A stretch of 64,000 nucleotides of DNA from Delphinus delphis (Eukaryota > Chordata > Mammalia > Artiodactyla > Delphinidae), in assembly GCF_949987515.2 (NCBI RefSeq), contig NC_082701.1, positions 39,759,755 to 39,823,754 of the forward strand. Reading direction: 5' to 3'. The notes below the pieces were generated by a model. That model worked only from the letters and a program-made list of their open reading frames with translations. It searched no databases and had not been told where the DNA came from. Both the position numbers and the translations under genes were made by a program. Position 1 is the stretch's first letter, and every line of letters begins with the position of its first letter. This document shows positions 21,785 through 32,339 of the stretch, in pieces.

Positions 21785-22292
21785 TTGGGGACAACACTTT
21801 TTTTTTTTTTTAATTTTAAAATTTTATTTAATTTATTTTTTTACACAGCAGGTTCTTATTAGTCATCCATTTTATACAGTCAATCCCAATCTCCCAGTTC
21901 ATCCCATTCCCCCCACCCCACCCGTTTTCCCCCCTTGGTGTCCATACGTTTGTTCTCTACACCTGTGTCTCAATTTCTGCCCTACAAACCGGTTCATCTG
22001 TACCATTTTTCTAGGTTCCACATATATGCGTTAATATATGATATTTATTTTTCTCTTTCTGACTTACTTCACTCTGTATGACAGTCTCTAGATCCATCCA
22101 CGTCTCAACAAATGACCCAATTTCGTTCCTTTTTATGGCTGAGTAATATTCCATTGTATATATGTACCACTTCTTCTATATCCATTCATCTGTCGATAGG
22201 CATTTAGATTGCTTCCATGACCTGGCTATTGTAAATAGTGCTGCAATGGACATTGGGGTGCATGTGTCTTTTTCAATTGTGGTTTTCTCTGG

Positions 22293-22354
22293 GTAGTGGG
22301 ATTGCTGGATCATATGGTAATCCCAGTAGTGGGATTGCTGGATCACATGGTAAT
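22293..22354. repeat. 33-bp tandem duplication inside L1 ORF2
   Basis: Copy one of the 29-base shared core is at 22,293-22,321 and copy two at 22,326-22,354. They differ at one base (catatgg versus cacatgg). The period is 33 bases, so the duplication keeps the ORF2 frame and repeats 11 residues. Confidence 0.9.
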
Positions 22355-23361
22355 TCTATTTTTAGTTTTTTAAGGAACCTCCGTACTGTTCTCCATAGTG
22401 GCTGTATCAGTTTACATTCCCACCAACAGTGCAAGAGGGTTCCCTTTTCTCCACACCCTCTCCAGCATTTGCTGTTTGTAGATTTTCTGATGAAGCCCGT
22501 TCTAACTGGTGTGAGGTGATACCTCATTGTAGTTTTGATTTGCATTTCTCTAATAACTAGTGATGTTGAGCAGCTTTTCATGTGCTTCTTCGCCATCTGT
22601 ATGTCTTCTCTGGAGAAATGTCTATTTAGGTCTTCTGCTTGTTTTTGGATTGGGTTGTTTGTTTTTTTAATATTGAGCTGCATGAGCTGTTTATATATTT
22701 TGGAGATTAATCCTTTGTTGGTTGATTCGTTAGCAATTATTTTCTCCCATTCTGAGGGTTGTCTTTTCATCTTGTTTATGGTTTCCTTTGCTGTGCAAAA
22801 GCTTTTAAGTTTCATTAGGTCCCGTTTGTTTATTTTTGTTTTTATTTCCATTACTCTAGGTGGTGGATCAAAAAATATCTTGCTGTGATTTATGTCAAAG
22901 AGTGTTCTGCCTATGTTTTCCTCTAAGACTTTTATAGTGTCCAGTCTTACATTTAGATCTCTAATCCATTTTGAGTTTATTTTTGTGTATGGTGTTAGGG
23001 AGTGCTCTAATTTCATTCTTTTACATGTAGCTGTCCAGTTTTCCCAGCACCACTTATTGAAGAGGCTGTCTTTTCTCCATTGTATTTCCTTGCCTCCTTT
23101 GTCATAGATTAGTTGACCATAGGTACGTGGGTTTACCTCTGGGCTTTCTATCCTGTTCCATTGATCTATGTTTCTGTTTTTGTGAGAGTACCATATTGTT
23201 TTGATTACTGTAGCTTTGTAGTATAGTCTGAAGTCAGGGAGCCTGATTCCTCCAGCTCCTTTTTTTTTTCCCTCAAGACTGCTTTGGCTATTTGGGGTCT
23301 TTTGTGTCTCCATACAAATTTTAAGATTTTTTGTTCTAGTTCTGTTAAAAATGCCATTGGT

Positions 23362-23679
23362 CACAGACCTACTACAGAATGGACTTGAGGATATGGGGAG
23401 GGGGAAGGGTAAGCTGTGACAAAGCGAGAGAGAGGCATGGACATATATACACTACCAAATGTAAGGTAGATAGCTAGTGGGAAGCAGCCGCAAAGCACAG
23501 GGAGATCAGCTCGGTGCTTTGTGACCGCCTGGAGGAGTGGGATAGGGAGGGTGGGAGGGAGGGAGACGCAAGAAGGAAGAGATATGGGAACATATGTATA
23601 TATATAACTGATTCATTTTGTTGTAAAGCAGAAACTAACACACCATTGTAAAACAATTATACTCCAATAAAGATGTAAA
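23362..23679 (+). mobile_element. Plus-strand L1 3'-UTR fragment nested in the minus-strand L1
   Basis: The insert holds only an L1 3' UTR: gagaatgg-like start, ggatatggggagggggaagg, ccaataaagatgt, then poly-A. It is flanked by a perfect 15-bp TSD, AAAAATGCCATTGGT, at 23,347-23,361 and 23,680-23,694. Its sequence matches the 3' UTR of the full-length L1 ending near 52,595, not that of its host L1. This is strong 5' truncation, as is usual for L1. The polyadenylation signal aataaa is visible near 23,667. Confidence 0.95.
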
Positions 23680-24924
23680 AAAAATGCCATTGGTAATTTG
23701 ATAGGGATTGCATTGAATCTGTAGATTGCTTTGGGTAGTATAGTCATTTTCACAATATTGATTCTTCCAATCCAAGAACATGGTATATCTCTCCACCTGT
23801 TGGTATCATCTTTAATTTCTTTCATCAGCGTCTTATAGTTTTCTGCATACAGGTCTTTTGTTTCCCTAGGTAGGTTTATTCCTACCTATTTATTTTATTT
23901 ATTTATTTTATGCTTTTTGTTGCAATGGTAAATGGAAGTGTTTCCTTAATTTCTCTTTCAGATATTTCATCACTAGTGTATAGGAATACAAGAGATTTCT
24001 GTGCATTAATTTTGTATCCTGCAACTTTACCAAATTCATTGATTAGCTCTAGGAGTTTTCTGGTAGCATCTTTAGGATTCTCTATGTATAGTATCATGTC
24101 ATCTGCAAACAGTGACAGTTTTACTTCTTCTTTTCCAATTTGGATTCCTTTTATTTCTTTTTCTTCTCTGATTGTTGTGGCTAGAACTTCCAAAACTATG
24201 TTGAATAATAGTGGTGAGAGTGGACATCCTTGTCTTGTTTCTGATCTTAGAGGAAATGCTTTCAGTTTTTCACCATTGAGAATGATGTTTGCTGTGGGTT
24301 TGTTGTATATGGCCTTTATTATGTTGAGGTAGGTTCCCTCTATGCCCACTTTCTGGAGAGTTTATCATAAATGGGTGTTGAATTTTGTCAAAAGCTTTTT
24401 CTGCATCTATTGAGATGATCATGTGGTTTTTATTCTTCAATTTGTTAATATGGTGTATCACATTGATTGATTTGCATATATTGAAGAATTCTTGCATCCC
24501 TGGGATAAATCCCACTTGATCATGGTGTATGATCCTTTTAATGTGTTGTTGGATTCTGTTTGCTAGTATTTTGTTGAGGATTTTTACATCTATATTCATC
24601 AGTGATATTGGTCTGTAATTTTCTTTTTTTGTAGTATCTTTGTCTGGTTTTGGTATCAGGGTGATGGTGGCCTTGTAGAATGAGTTTGGGAGTGTTCCTT
24701 CCTCTGCAATTTTTTGGAAGAGTTTGAGAAGGATGGGTGTTAGCTCTTCTCTAAATGTTTGATGGAATTCACCTGTGAAGCCATCTGGTCCTGGACTTGT
24801 GTTTGTTGGAAGATTTTTAATCACAGTTTCAATTTCATTACTTGTGATTGGTCTGTTCATATTTTCTATTTCTTCCTGGTTCAGTCTTGGAAGGTTATAC
24901 CTTTCTAAGAATTGGGGACAGCAC

Positions 24925-25544
24925 ATTTTTAACTCTTTCAGCTGCTGTGTTTGCTGTTTGGCTTCGTATTTCTAAATAATACGTGTATGATGCCATTTCT
25001 TGCTTTATGTCCAGTTTTAGACATCGTCTATTGACTTCCTGTTATGATAGACAAGGGTTTTACGCTGCTATTTACCTTAGTTCTGTGTCCTCCACCTTAT
25101 ATAGTTATATTGTACTTTTTAGTCAAATCTAGAACATTATTATGGCGATAGAAATGTGGCTTATTTCAGAGTCAAGATATGGATAATGATTTTATTTTCT
25201 TTCTCATACATTTTTTTTTCCTGGTGTGATCAAGACAGTAAGTGCTCTTCAGCTACCCATCTGTTCCTCTGTATTTCTCAATGTCCCTTCCAGTTAGGGA
25301 GGAGTCATGTGATTGGTGTTATCCCTTTGGGCTAAGGCAGTTAAGAGCTTGTGTGCCTCTTCCATCTCTCTCTTCCCTAGTGAGGAAACTGCAGGTCATG
25401 TGTTCCATGTCCGCAAATACAAAGGGAAGGACTGCCTGGCCAGTGAGGGAATATGATGTGACTGAGAAATAAATTCTTATTGTCTATCATGCCATCTATA
25501 TGGAAAAATATATTCAGAGGTAATAAAAATCACCTAACATTTTA
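24925..25544. other. Unassigned AT-rich DNA
   Basis: No clear repeat or gene. The sequence right of the L1 TSD resumes the host DNA interrupted at 21,785, so 21,784 and 24,925 were once adjacent. Confidence 0.45.
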
Positions 25545-25635
25545 AATTGCATCATTTTCTGTTCTTTTTTTTAAATTGAAGTATAGTTGATTTACAATGT
25601 TGTATTAGTTTCTGGGGTAACAGCAAAGTGATTCT

Positions 25636-25779
25636 CTCTCTCTCGCTCTCTTTTTTTTTTTTTCGGCTGTGCCACATGGGTCTTAGTTGCGGGATCTTAG
25701 GTCCCCAACCAGGGATTGAAACCGGGCCCACAGCAGTGAAAGTTCTGAGTCCTAACCACTGGACTGCCAGGGAATACCC
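25636..25779 (-). mobile_element. CHR-type tRNA-derived SINE inside the L1 fragment
   Basis: In plus-strand view a T-run (25,651-25,663) is followed by cggctgtgccacatgggtct, gggatcttaggtccccaacc, agggattgaaaccgggccc and cctaaccactggactgcc. The tRNA-related head is at the right, as expected for the minus strand. Same type as the copy at 54,168-54,301. Flanking gattct on both sides may be a short or decayed TSD. Confidence 0.88.
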
Positions 25780-26156
25780 CAGATTCTTTTCCATTATATT
25801 AATAGTTTATTACAAGATATTGAATATAGTTCCCTGTCCTATACAGTAGGATCTTGTTGCTTACCTATTTTATATACAGTAGTTTGTATCTGCTAATCCC
25901 AAACTCCTAATTTATCCCTCCCACCCCCTTTTCCCCTTTGGTCACCATAAGTTCATTTTCTATGTCTGTGTGCCTGTTTCTGTTTTGTAAATACATTCAT
26001 TTGTATCATTTTTTAGATTCCACATGTAAGTGATATCATATGGCATTTGTTTTTCTCTTTGTGAATTACTTCACTTAGTATGATAATCTCTAGGTCCATC
26101 CATGTTGCTGCAAATGGCATTATTTCATTCCTTTTTATGGCTGAGTAATATTCCGT

Positions 26157-26160
<4 letters not shown>

Positions 26161-26206
<46 letters not shown>
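26161..26206. repeat. (TA)n microsatellite
   Basis: About 23 uninterrupted TA units within the L1 3' fragment, growing from a tgtatatat seed. Length is likely polymorphic. Confidence 0.98.
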
Positions 26207-26209
<3 letters not shown>

Positions 26210-26316
26210 CACATCTTCTTTATCCATTCATCTGTTGATTAGCACTTGGGTGGTTTCCATGTCTTGGCTATTGTAACTAGTGCTGCTATGAACACTGGGG
26301 AATTGCATCGTTTTCT

Positions 26317-27760
26317 TAAACTTTTCCAAACAGTGTGTCACATCTGCTGTAACATTATTATTAGTATTTTGCTCACAAGTGTTATCTTACATCAGCTCAT
26401 CTAGCAATCCCTCGTGTTTCCCTGGATTCTTACTCTCTAGGGCTGCTGCAAAGGTTTATTCTGGGAATAAATCAGTCTCCTGTGTTGAAACTCCTATTTC
26501 CTAGATTCTATTTTCTTGGTTTACTTCCTGCTTTTGCTGGAGCATATCCTCTGATAGCTTACTAAGTGAAAGGGAATTTGAATATGAATCCTTACACGTA
26601 AAAAAATGTATAGTCCCAGCTTATATCTTAATTGGGTATCCAGGGATAGAATTCTATTTTGAAAACAATTTCTCCCGGGAATGTAAAAGGCACCGCTTCA
26701 CTAGTTACCTGGTATCCAGTGTTGCTCCTGAGAAGTCTTATAGCCATCCTTATTCCTGTTCCTTTGTAGGAAACCAGTTTTTTCTTGCTGGCAGCTTTTA
26801 CGTTTATCCCTTCATGTGTTCTGAAATTTTACAATAATATATCTTGGCAGTGAATCTATCTATTTTTCTGGGCACTTGGTAGGCCCTTTGATCTGGAGGT
26901 TCATGTCTTTTAGTGCTGGGAAATTTACATGGACTATTGCTTTGATAATTCTCTTCCATCTATTTTCTCTTTTAATTGAGTACCAGCTACTGGGTTGATA
27001 CTTGCATCAACCATGGCTACAATAATGCTATGTAACAAACCAAAACTTGGTGCCTTAAAACATAATTATTCTCATGGATCTGTGCCTGAGAGTCACTGAT
27101 GTAGGCTGAACTAGGTGGAGTGGCTTATGTTGACTGGACTTACCCATAGAGCTGGGAGTAGGCTAAGGGGTGGTTGATCTGGGACAGAATTGGGTGGAGG
27201 AGTTTAGTTTGGCTCCAGATATCTCTCACCCTCATTGTGGGATCAGTGGGCTAGCACAAGTGTGTTCTTCTCATGCAGATGGCAGAGAAGCAAGAGCCCA
27301 ATCACATAAGAGGTTTTAAACCTTTGGTCACATTCTCCCAACTAACATCCAGGGGCCCAAAGCAAACACATGGCAGAACCCAAACTCAAGAGACCTCTTT
27401 AGGGGGAGAGGTGCAAAATCACATGGCAGAAGGTTTGATACTGAAATGGGTAAAGAATTAGGGCAACCAATGCAATCTACTTTAGATGTTTTTTTTTCTT
27501 ATTTTTCCACATTTGCTATATCAGTCTATATCTTAGAAGGTTTTGTTAACGCTGTTTTACAATATGTGTTGTGGATTTTCTTTCACATTTAAAATTTTCT
27601 AGATCTCTTTCTTGTTCTCTAATTGTTTCTTTTAGTAATATCCAGTTCCTACTTTATGAATGCAATATATTTTCTATCTCTATTAGAATATTTATTAGAG
27701 TTTTTCTGTAAGATTTTTAAAAAAATTCTTTACATTATTTCTTTTCCCCCAGGGTTGTCC
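26317..27760 (-). mobile_element. Possible ancient L1 (non-3' part), split by an LTR
   Basis: AT-rich sequence such as caataatatatcttggcagt and ctattgctttgataattctc, and after the LTR tttttctaagatctctttct-like text (around 27,595-27,620), resembles the 5' part of old L1 elements read in reverse. No end or TSD is visible, and the family is uncertain. Confidence 0.35.
27000..27470 (-). mobile_element. MLT1-like solo LTR (ERVL-MaLR), minus strand
   Basis: gctatgtaacaaaccaaaac and ttggtgccttaaaacataat are the reverse complement of the MLT1 3' end ('gttttaagccactaagttttgg'). Weaker matches (agaagcaagagcccaatcac) continue to about 27,470. This is a decayed fossil of a retrovirus-like LTR with no coding sequence. 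Confidence 0.6.
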
Positions 27761-27804
27761 ATCCACCTTTGCTGTGCTTGGTCTCCACCATCTTGGTGGT
27801 CTAG

Positions 27805-28025
27805 CACATAGCATGGGTCTGGGTGTAGACTTGGAGGCAGACTGCCTAGGGCCACAGCTCAGTTCTATGGTTTACTAATCAGATGACTGCACTTGGGCTT
27901 GGCCTCTTTCTTCTTTAGAGTCTTTCTCTGTAAAATGGGAACAGAGCTAGTTACCTACCACACAGAATTGCTGGGAGTTCTAAAAAAGTCATCAGGGACA
28001 AAACACCTGGCAGCAACCCTAGCAC
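27805..28025 (+). repeat. MIR SINE
   Basis: gtagacttggaggcagactg, then agtctttctctgtaaaatgg, ctaccacacagaattgctgg and caaaacacctggcagcaacc follow the MIR order with moderate divergence. Confidence 0.75.
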
Positions 28026-28812
28026 AGTCGCGAAGCCTTAGTTATCAGTTTCTTACATGGACATCTCTTCTCAACTAAATTTGTGGCACAGAAGAGCTGA
28101 GTAAAAGCTTTGTGTTTAGTGAGGAAGCTTGTGGACTGTGGACTTCTTCATAGAGTGTGGAGTGGGGAGTCTGATCGTACAGTTGGAGAGCATACTGGCA
28201 TTGTAGGCTGTTTTTTTTTTTTTTCCCTACTCTGCACATTTTCCCCCCAATAAAGGTGGCAGGGAGGAGTTTTATGACTTTGTGGGACAAGTTTTATGAT
28301 TTTGTGGGACAAGGAGCCTCCCAGTGATTTCTGTTTAGACTTCCACTTCCTCCCTGAGTGGAAACCCAGCCTCACCTCCATGTGGCTGGTGCCTGAGCTC
28401 CTTGTGGGTTGCTATCATGTTAAGGGGTTCTAGGAGAGAAAGGTGATAATGCCATCTTTCACTAGTAGTCAAAGCTGCACCCGCAAGTTGCTTGAGCTAT
28501 AAAATCTCTCGTTCAAATGAAACTTCCCAATGCAGCCAATGTGTAAAGCGGAGGAAAGCAGAACTGCCCTGGTTGGAGTGGGATGGAGCCTAGAGTCCAC
28601 CACTTCCCACACCAGCTTCCCTCTGATGTGCTGGCTCTCCAGCACTCAGTTTGAGAACCTTGAGATGCAACCACCCCTGCCATCATTTCATAGATGACCA
28701 AGCCCAGGCTAAGAGAGGAAAGTGTCTGGAACTTGGCCTCTGATCCCCGGTTCAACCCTCTCCCTTCCATACTTTCTTGCTTCTGAATAGAAGGCATAGT
28801 GGTTGACATCCA
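28026..28812. other. Unassigned unique-looking DNA
   Basis: A T-run lies at 28,211-28,224. The words ttttatgactttgtgggaca and ttttatgattttgtgggaca at about 28,270-28,310 form a local 20-base tandem duplication with one difference. At 28,690-28,765 a MIR-like scrap (atagatgaccaagcccaggc) is possible. No gene. Confidence 0.45.
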
Positions 28813-28829
28813 TTTCACTCTTTTTTTAA

Positions 28830-29150
28830 ATAAAAAAGTTTATTTATTTACTTATTGGCTGCGTTGGGTCTTCGTTGCTGTGCGCGTGGGCTTTCTCTAG
28901 TTGCGGTGAGCCGGGGCTACTCTTCGTTGCGGTGCAAGGCTTCTCATTGTGGTGGCTTCTTTTGTTGCAGAGCATGGGCTCTAGGTGCACGAGCTCCAGT
29001 AGTTGTGGGCTTTAGAGAGCAGGCTCAGTAGTTGTGGTGCACGGGCTTAGTTACTCCGCTGCATGTGGGATCTTCCTGAACCAGGGCTCAAACCTGTGTC
29101 CCCTGCATTTGCAGGCGGATTCTTAACCACTGCTCCACCAGAGAAGTCCC
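28830..29150 (-). mobile_element. CHR-type SINE, long form, full length, minus strand
   Basis: In plus-strand view the T/A-rich tail is followed by ggctgcgttgggtcttcgtt, ggctttctctagttgcggtg, repeated 'ggctctag/ggctcagtagttgtgg' units and finally the tRNA-like head at gcggattcttaaccactgct. Flanks share tcactcttttt (about 28,815 and 29,154), consistent with a TSD of around 15 bases. It makes no protein; such SINEs copy using L1 machinery. Confidence 0.92.
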
Positions 29151-29169
29151 ATGTCACTCTTTTTAAAAA

Positions 29170-29600
29170 CTTAAGGATAAAGTCTCAACTTCCTCCACCC
29201 AGACTCTTCTGGGTCTAGCTTCTCTGACTCTGTCTTGACATTCTATTTTCATCCCTGCCACCTCTGGGGATAATGACAAGGGGCACATAATTTCTACATG
29301 CGGGGGAAAGTAGCTCTACCTTGGATGTGTCCTAAAATATCCTCTTCCCATAATTTGGCCCCCACCAGCCTCTGTGATCTGCATTCCCACTCCTCCTTTT
29401 CAGAAGCCCCTGTCCCAGTCAGCAGAGGCTCTGCTCCCCTCACCTGCACCCCCCCTACATTTTAACAAGCCGCTCAGGTCAGGAATTCTAACAACCAGCC
29501 ATGGTGGAGAACACTGGCAGCCTTCCATTTCCATCTCTCCACGGCAAAATTCTATTTTCTTTCAAGGTTTGGCACAAATGCCACCTTTTCAGAGAAGTCT
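29170..29600 (+). repeat. L2 LINE fragment
   Basis: cttaaggataaagtctcaac at the left and ttcaaggtttggcacaaatg, ccaccttttcagagaagtct at the right are L2 3' UTR phrases. The middle is diverged. Confidence 0.6.
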
Positions 29601-29775
29601 TGCTTTGAGTAAGTTACTTCATCTCTTGAGCTTCATTTACTTAGCTGTAGAATGGGTGGCATGAAGCCTGCCTTCCTGGGTTTTGGGGAAGATTAAATAT
29701 GCCGACATGAGACTTGGCATAATGCTGGCCTCACACAAAAGATGTGGCTCAGTAAATGTTAGCAATTATTGTGTG
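29600..29775 (+). repeat. MIR SINE 3' part
   Basis: gagtaagttacttcatctct, tgagcttcatttacttagct, aagattaaatatgccgac and ggctcagtaaatgttagcaa correspond to the MIR core and 3' end. Confidence 0.8.
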
Positions 29776-29857
29776 TGCATCTGTTGTGAAAATGTCCCAT
29801 TCTGTCTTTTGGCATATGTCTAATTTCTCCACTAGATGGGTGGGTCTCTGCTCCAAA

Positions 29858-30228
29858 GGCACATTAGAATCAGCTGGGGGACTTTTTAAAAACAGGGTTC
29901 CTGGGCTTCCCTGGTGGCTCAGTGGTTGGGAGTCCACCTGCCGACGTAGGGGACGCGGGTTCGTGCCCCGGTCCGGGAGGATACCGCGTGCCGCGGAGCG
30001 GCTGGGCCCATGAGCCATGGCCGCTGAGCCTGCGCGTCCGGAGCCTGTGCTCCGTGGTGGGGGAGGCCACAGCGGTGAGAAGCCCACGTACCGCAAAAAA
30101 AAAAAAAAAAAAAAAAAAAAGAAACCACGGTTGCCTGGGCCCCATTTCAGATCAATCGACTATGAATCTTTAGGGATGAGGCCCAGAAGGCAGTATTTTA
30201 AAAGCCTCCCAGGCCATGGATTCTATCA
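29858..30228 (+). mobile_element. MER5-type hAT DNA transposon fragment, split by a SINE
   Basis: aggcacattagaatcagctg, gggactttttaaaaacaggg before the SINE and cctgggccccatttcagatc, ggcagtattttaaaagcctc after it together match the MER5A/B body ('catcacctgggaacttgtta ... gggccccaccccagacctac'). Non-autonomous, no coding capacity. Confidence 0.75.
29903..30124 (+). mobile_element. CHR-type SINE, short form, full length, plus strand
   Basis: Starts gggcttccctggtggctcag with the tRNA-like A box region, then gggttcgtgccccggtccgg (B box area). It continues through gccgctgagcctgcgcgtcc and ends ccacgtaccgc at 30,094, followed by about 30 A residues. The long pure tail suggests a young copy. Flanks ggttcctgg and ggttgcctgg are an imperfect TSD. 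This is the main evidence for a cetacean source. Confidence 0.95.
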
Positions 30229-30559
30229 GGTAACCACTGTTGAGAATACTGAGTTGGCCATGAGCTGCCTGAGAGCAAAGACCGAGTACTGCCCACTTTT
30301 TTTATCTGTGATATTGTGATTTATAATAAGAAATATATCAATGTATATTTGGTGTTTGTCCCGTTTCTGGCACAGAGCTCCTAAAACCCTTGGAATTTCC
30401 TAGGTATTGAGGGCACAAAGTCGTCTTTTGTTATGCTAGTGAGGTGACTTTTGGAAAGCTCCTAGGTCACCTGCGGATGGGAACTGGTCACTGGAGGAGG
30501 CAATCACTTGATTAGAGGGTTGCAACTTTCAGTCCCATTCCAGACCTCTGGGGAGGGAA

Positions 30560-31085
30560 GAGGGGCTGGAGATTGAGTTCAGTCGCCAGTGGTCGATGAT
30601 TTAATCAATCGTGTTTATGTAGTGAAGCTTCAGCTGAAAAGGATGGGGTTCAGAGAGCTTCTGGGTTGTGAGAACTTGGAGATTCATGAAGAATGGCTTG
30701 ATCAGGGAGCATGGAAACTCTTCGCCCTTTCCCCATACCCTGCCCTATGCATCTCTTCCATCTGGCTATTCCTGAGTTATATATCCATTTGTAATAAACC
30801 AGTAATCTAATAAGTAAAATGTTTCTCTGAGTTCTGTGAGTCACTCTAGCAAATTAATCGAACCCCAGGAGGGGGGTCTTTGGAAGCTCTAATCTATAGC
30901 TGGTCTGTCAGAGGCACAGGTGACAACTAGCAGGGAGCTGGGGTGGGGAGAGGGTCTTGTAGGACTGAGCCCTTAACCTGAAGGATCTGATTCTATCTCC
31001 AGGTAGATAGTGTTAGAAGTGAGCTGGACTGTAGGCCTCACCAGCTGGTGTGGGAGAGTTGCGTGGCATTGGATGCAGAATCATG
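30560..31085 (+). mobile_element. Ancient LTR-like interspersed repeat, family unassigned
   Basis: I recognise the text ggtcgatgatttaatcaatc, tgccctatgcatctcttcca, tctggctattcctgagttat, gtaataaaccagtaatctaa and ttctatctccaggtagatag as a recurrent mammalian repeat. It has an AATAAA-like signal near 30,791, but I cannot name the family with confidence. No coding sequence. The small frame at 30,589-30,810 is part of it. Confidence 0.5.
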
Positions 31086-31339
31086 ACATCATATACGGCA
31101 CCTTGCATCCAGGATTCCATAGCTGGATGGATGAATGATAGAGTGTAAGAAGCAAAGTCAAAGTTGGAATGAGGGGGTCTTTGTGGACATGGATCTTGCA
31201 CTGAGGTTAATCGGGATCAGACCTGGTTGGCTGAAGGGGGCCCAGCCGAGGGCTCTGGAAGCTTGTGTGTGCCTGAGGGTGTGGCTCTGCACCCAGGTCT
31301 GGGCTCACATTTAGGGTGGTCTATGACTCACAAAGTGCT

Positions 31340-31520
31340 TTCTTTAGACCTCATTGCTTATCCCATGAATAGGCGCTTTCTTCCTCTTCCTTTTCCTCGT
31401 GATTCCATTGGACAGATGAGGAAACTGTGGCCCAGAGACGGCATGACTTACCCAGGGTCTCCCAGTCAGACAGCTGCAGAGCCAGGACATGGTCCTCTGT
31501 CTCCTGACACTTGGTCTTGT
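31340..31520 (-). repeat. MIR SINE, minus strand
   Basis: ttggacagatgaggaaactg, then tggcccagagacggcatgac and ttacccagggtctcccagtc give a reverse MIR core with flanks. Confidence 0.8.
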
Positions 31521-32339
31521 GCATGGTCAGGGTTTCCGGAGTGAGGCTCTGAGGCACCAGCACTGGCTTCTGGGAGTGAGTCGTGTCGGTGGGAGGGAGC
31601 AGGTAGACAAGTGGGGACCTCCCTGAGAAGTGGGCTCCAGTCCTCTTGGGGACTTGTGGGAGGGGCCATAGGGAAACATCAGCAGTGGTGGAATTTGGGC
31701 GCGTGTGTGTACCATCGTATGCCACTATATGTGTGACTGTGCTGTGTGCTTCCTGCCCCCTGTGTGTCTGCTGTGTGCACTGCACCATGTGTGCTGTGAC
31801 ATCAGAGGCCTCTCGAAATCCCCGAAGCCTGCTCCCCCAGCCATCGAGACACCTACCGCCCCGCAAAGTTCAGGGACTCAAGTGACTGCCCCTTCCCAGG
31901 AAAGGGCACAGAGGAGAATGTCTTTTCCCTGGGGAGGGGTGGTGGCCTGGACTCCAGTGCCCACGTGGTGATCCTTCTCTGTCCAGCACTGGAAACTTCC
32001 TGCTCCCTGGCCCCACTCTCCCCAACTCCTCACCAGTGGCATCTTTCCAGAAAAGCATCCATGTGCAGACGAGGCTGCCTGTAGCTGTCCCGGCCCCGCC
32101 CCCCTCTCCCCTTCCCTGCCCTGTGCCCGCTGAGCCTTCCCTTCTGCCAGGGCTCAGCTTCGGCAGGAAATTTCCCTGAGGACCCTTACTCCCGACTGTG
32201 TGTTAATTGCTTAGTCTCCAGCCCCCCCATCCACCTCAGAACAGGGGACAGCATCACCTTGCCACATAATTTCCCCCTGTCCAGTGGGAGTGGGGAGGAG
32301 CAGCCAGGAGCAGGGAGCAGAGGCTGCGGGGGCCCCAGG
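31521..32339. other. Unassigned unique GC-rich DNA
   Basis: A GT-rich patch spans 31,700-31,800. From 32,085 the sequence is C-rich with ggccccgcccccctctcccc, a GC-box-like run. No repeat or coding frame recognised. Confidence 0.4.

Larger units (their letters stand above)
22015..24911 (-). pseudogene. LINE-1 ORF2 remnant (reverse transcriptase and C-terminal region)
   Basis: ORF2p makes and nicks DNA for L1 copying. Here the endonuclease domain is missing because of 5' truncation. Reading leftwards, the RT region shows the [15 protein letters not shown] area, then [16 protein letters not shown] with the catalytic FADD intact. The C-terminal CX3CX7HX4C segment ([13 protein letters not shown]...C) is also visible. 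The frame is broken after 'HPFMI' near 24,350-24,365, where several bases are missing, and again by the inserted L1 fragment. Near the end an 11-residue in-frame duplication repeats the YDPAIPLLG area. This is a dead copy; no product is expected. Confidence 0.9.
21785..24924 (-). mobile_element. 5'-truncated LINE-1, minus strand, with target-site duplication
   Basis: The element body is about 21,798-24,911, with its poly-A (read as T-run) at 21,798-21,811. Flanks carry a 13-bp TSD with one mismatch: ttggggacaacac at 21,785-21,797 and ttggggacagcac at 24,912-24,924. From right to left it contains ORF2 from just before the reverse-transcriptase domain, then the ORF2 C-terminus, then a 3' UTR (including aggttcttattagtcatcca in plus-strand view). 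That 3' UTR differs from the one of the L1 at 45-52 kb, so it belongs to a different L1 lineage. ORF1, the 5' UTR and the ORF2 endonuclease region are absent. The body is interrupted by a plus-strand L1 fragment at 23,362-23,679. Confidence 0.93.
25545..26316 (-). mobile_element. L1 3'-end fragment, minus strand, with TSD
   Basis: Body about 25,561-26,300. The plus-strand view reads aattgaagtatagttgattt, acaatgttgtattagtttct, ctgtcctatacagtaggatc, ttccctttttatggc-like and cattcatctgttgattagca. It is flanked by aattgcatcattttct at 25,545-25,560 and aattgcatcgttttct at 26,301-26,316, one mismatch. This is a third type of L1 3' UTR in the window. It carries a SINE and a (TA)n tract inside. Confidence 0.9.

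Noticed and set aside
28830..29150. Tandem ggctctag/ggctcag motifs resembling a satellite or CRISPR-like array
   Set aside because: They are internal repeats of the long CHR SINE; the same order recurs at 38,200-38,521.
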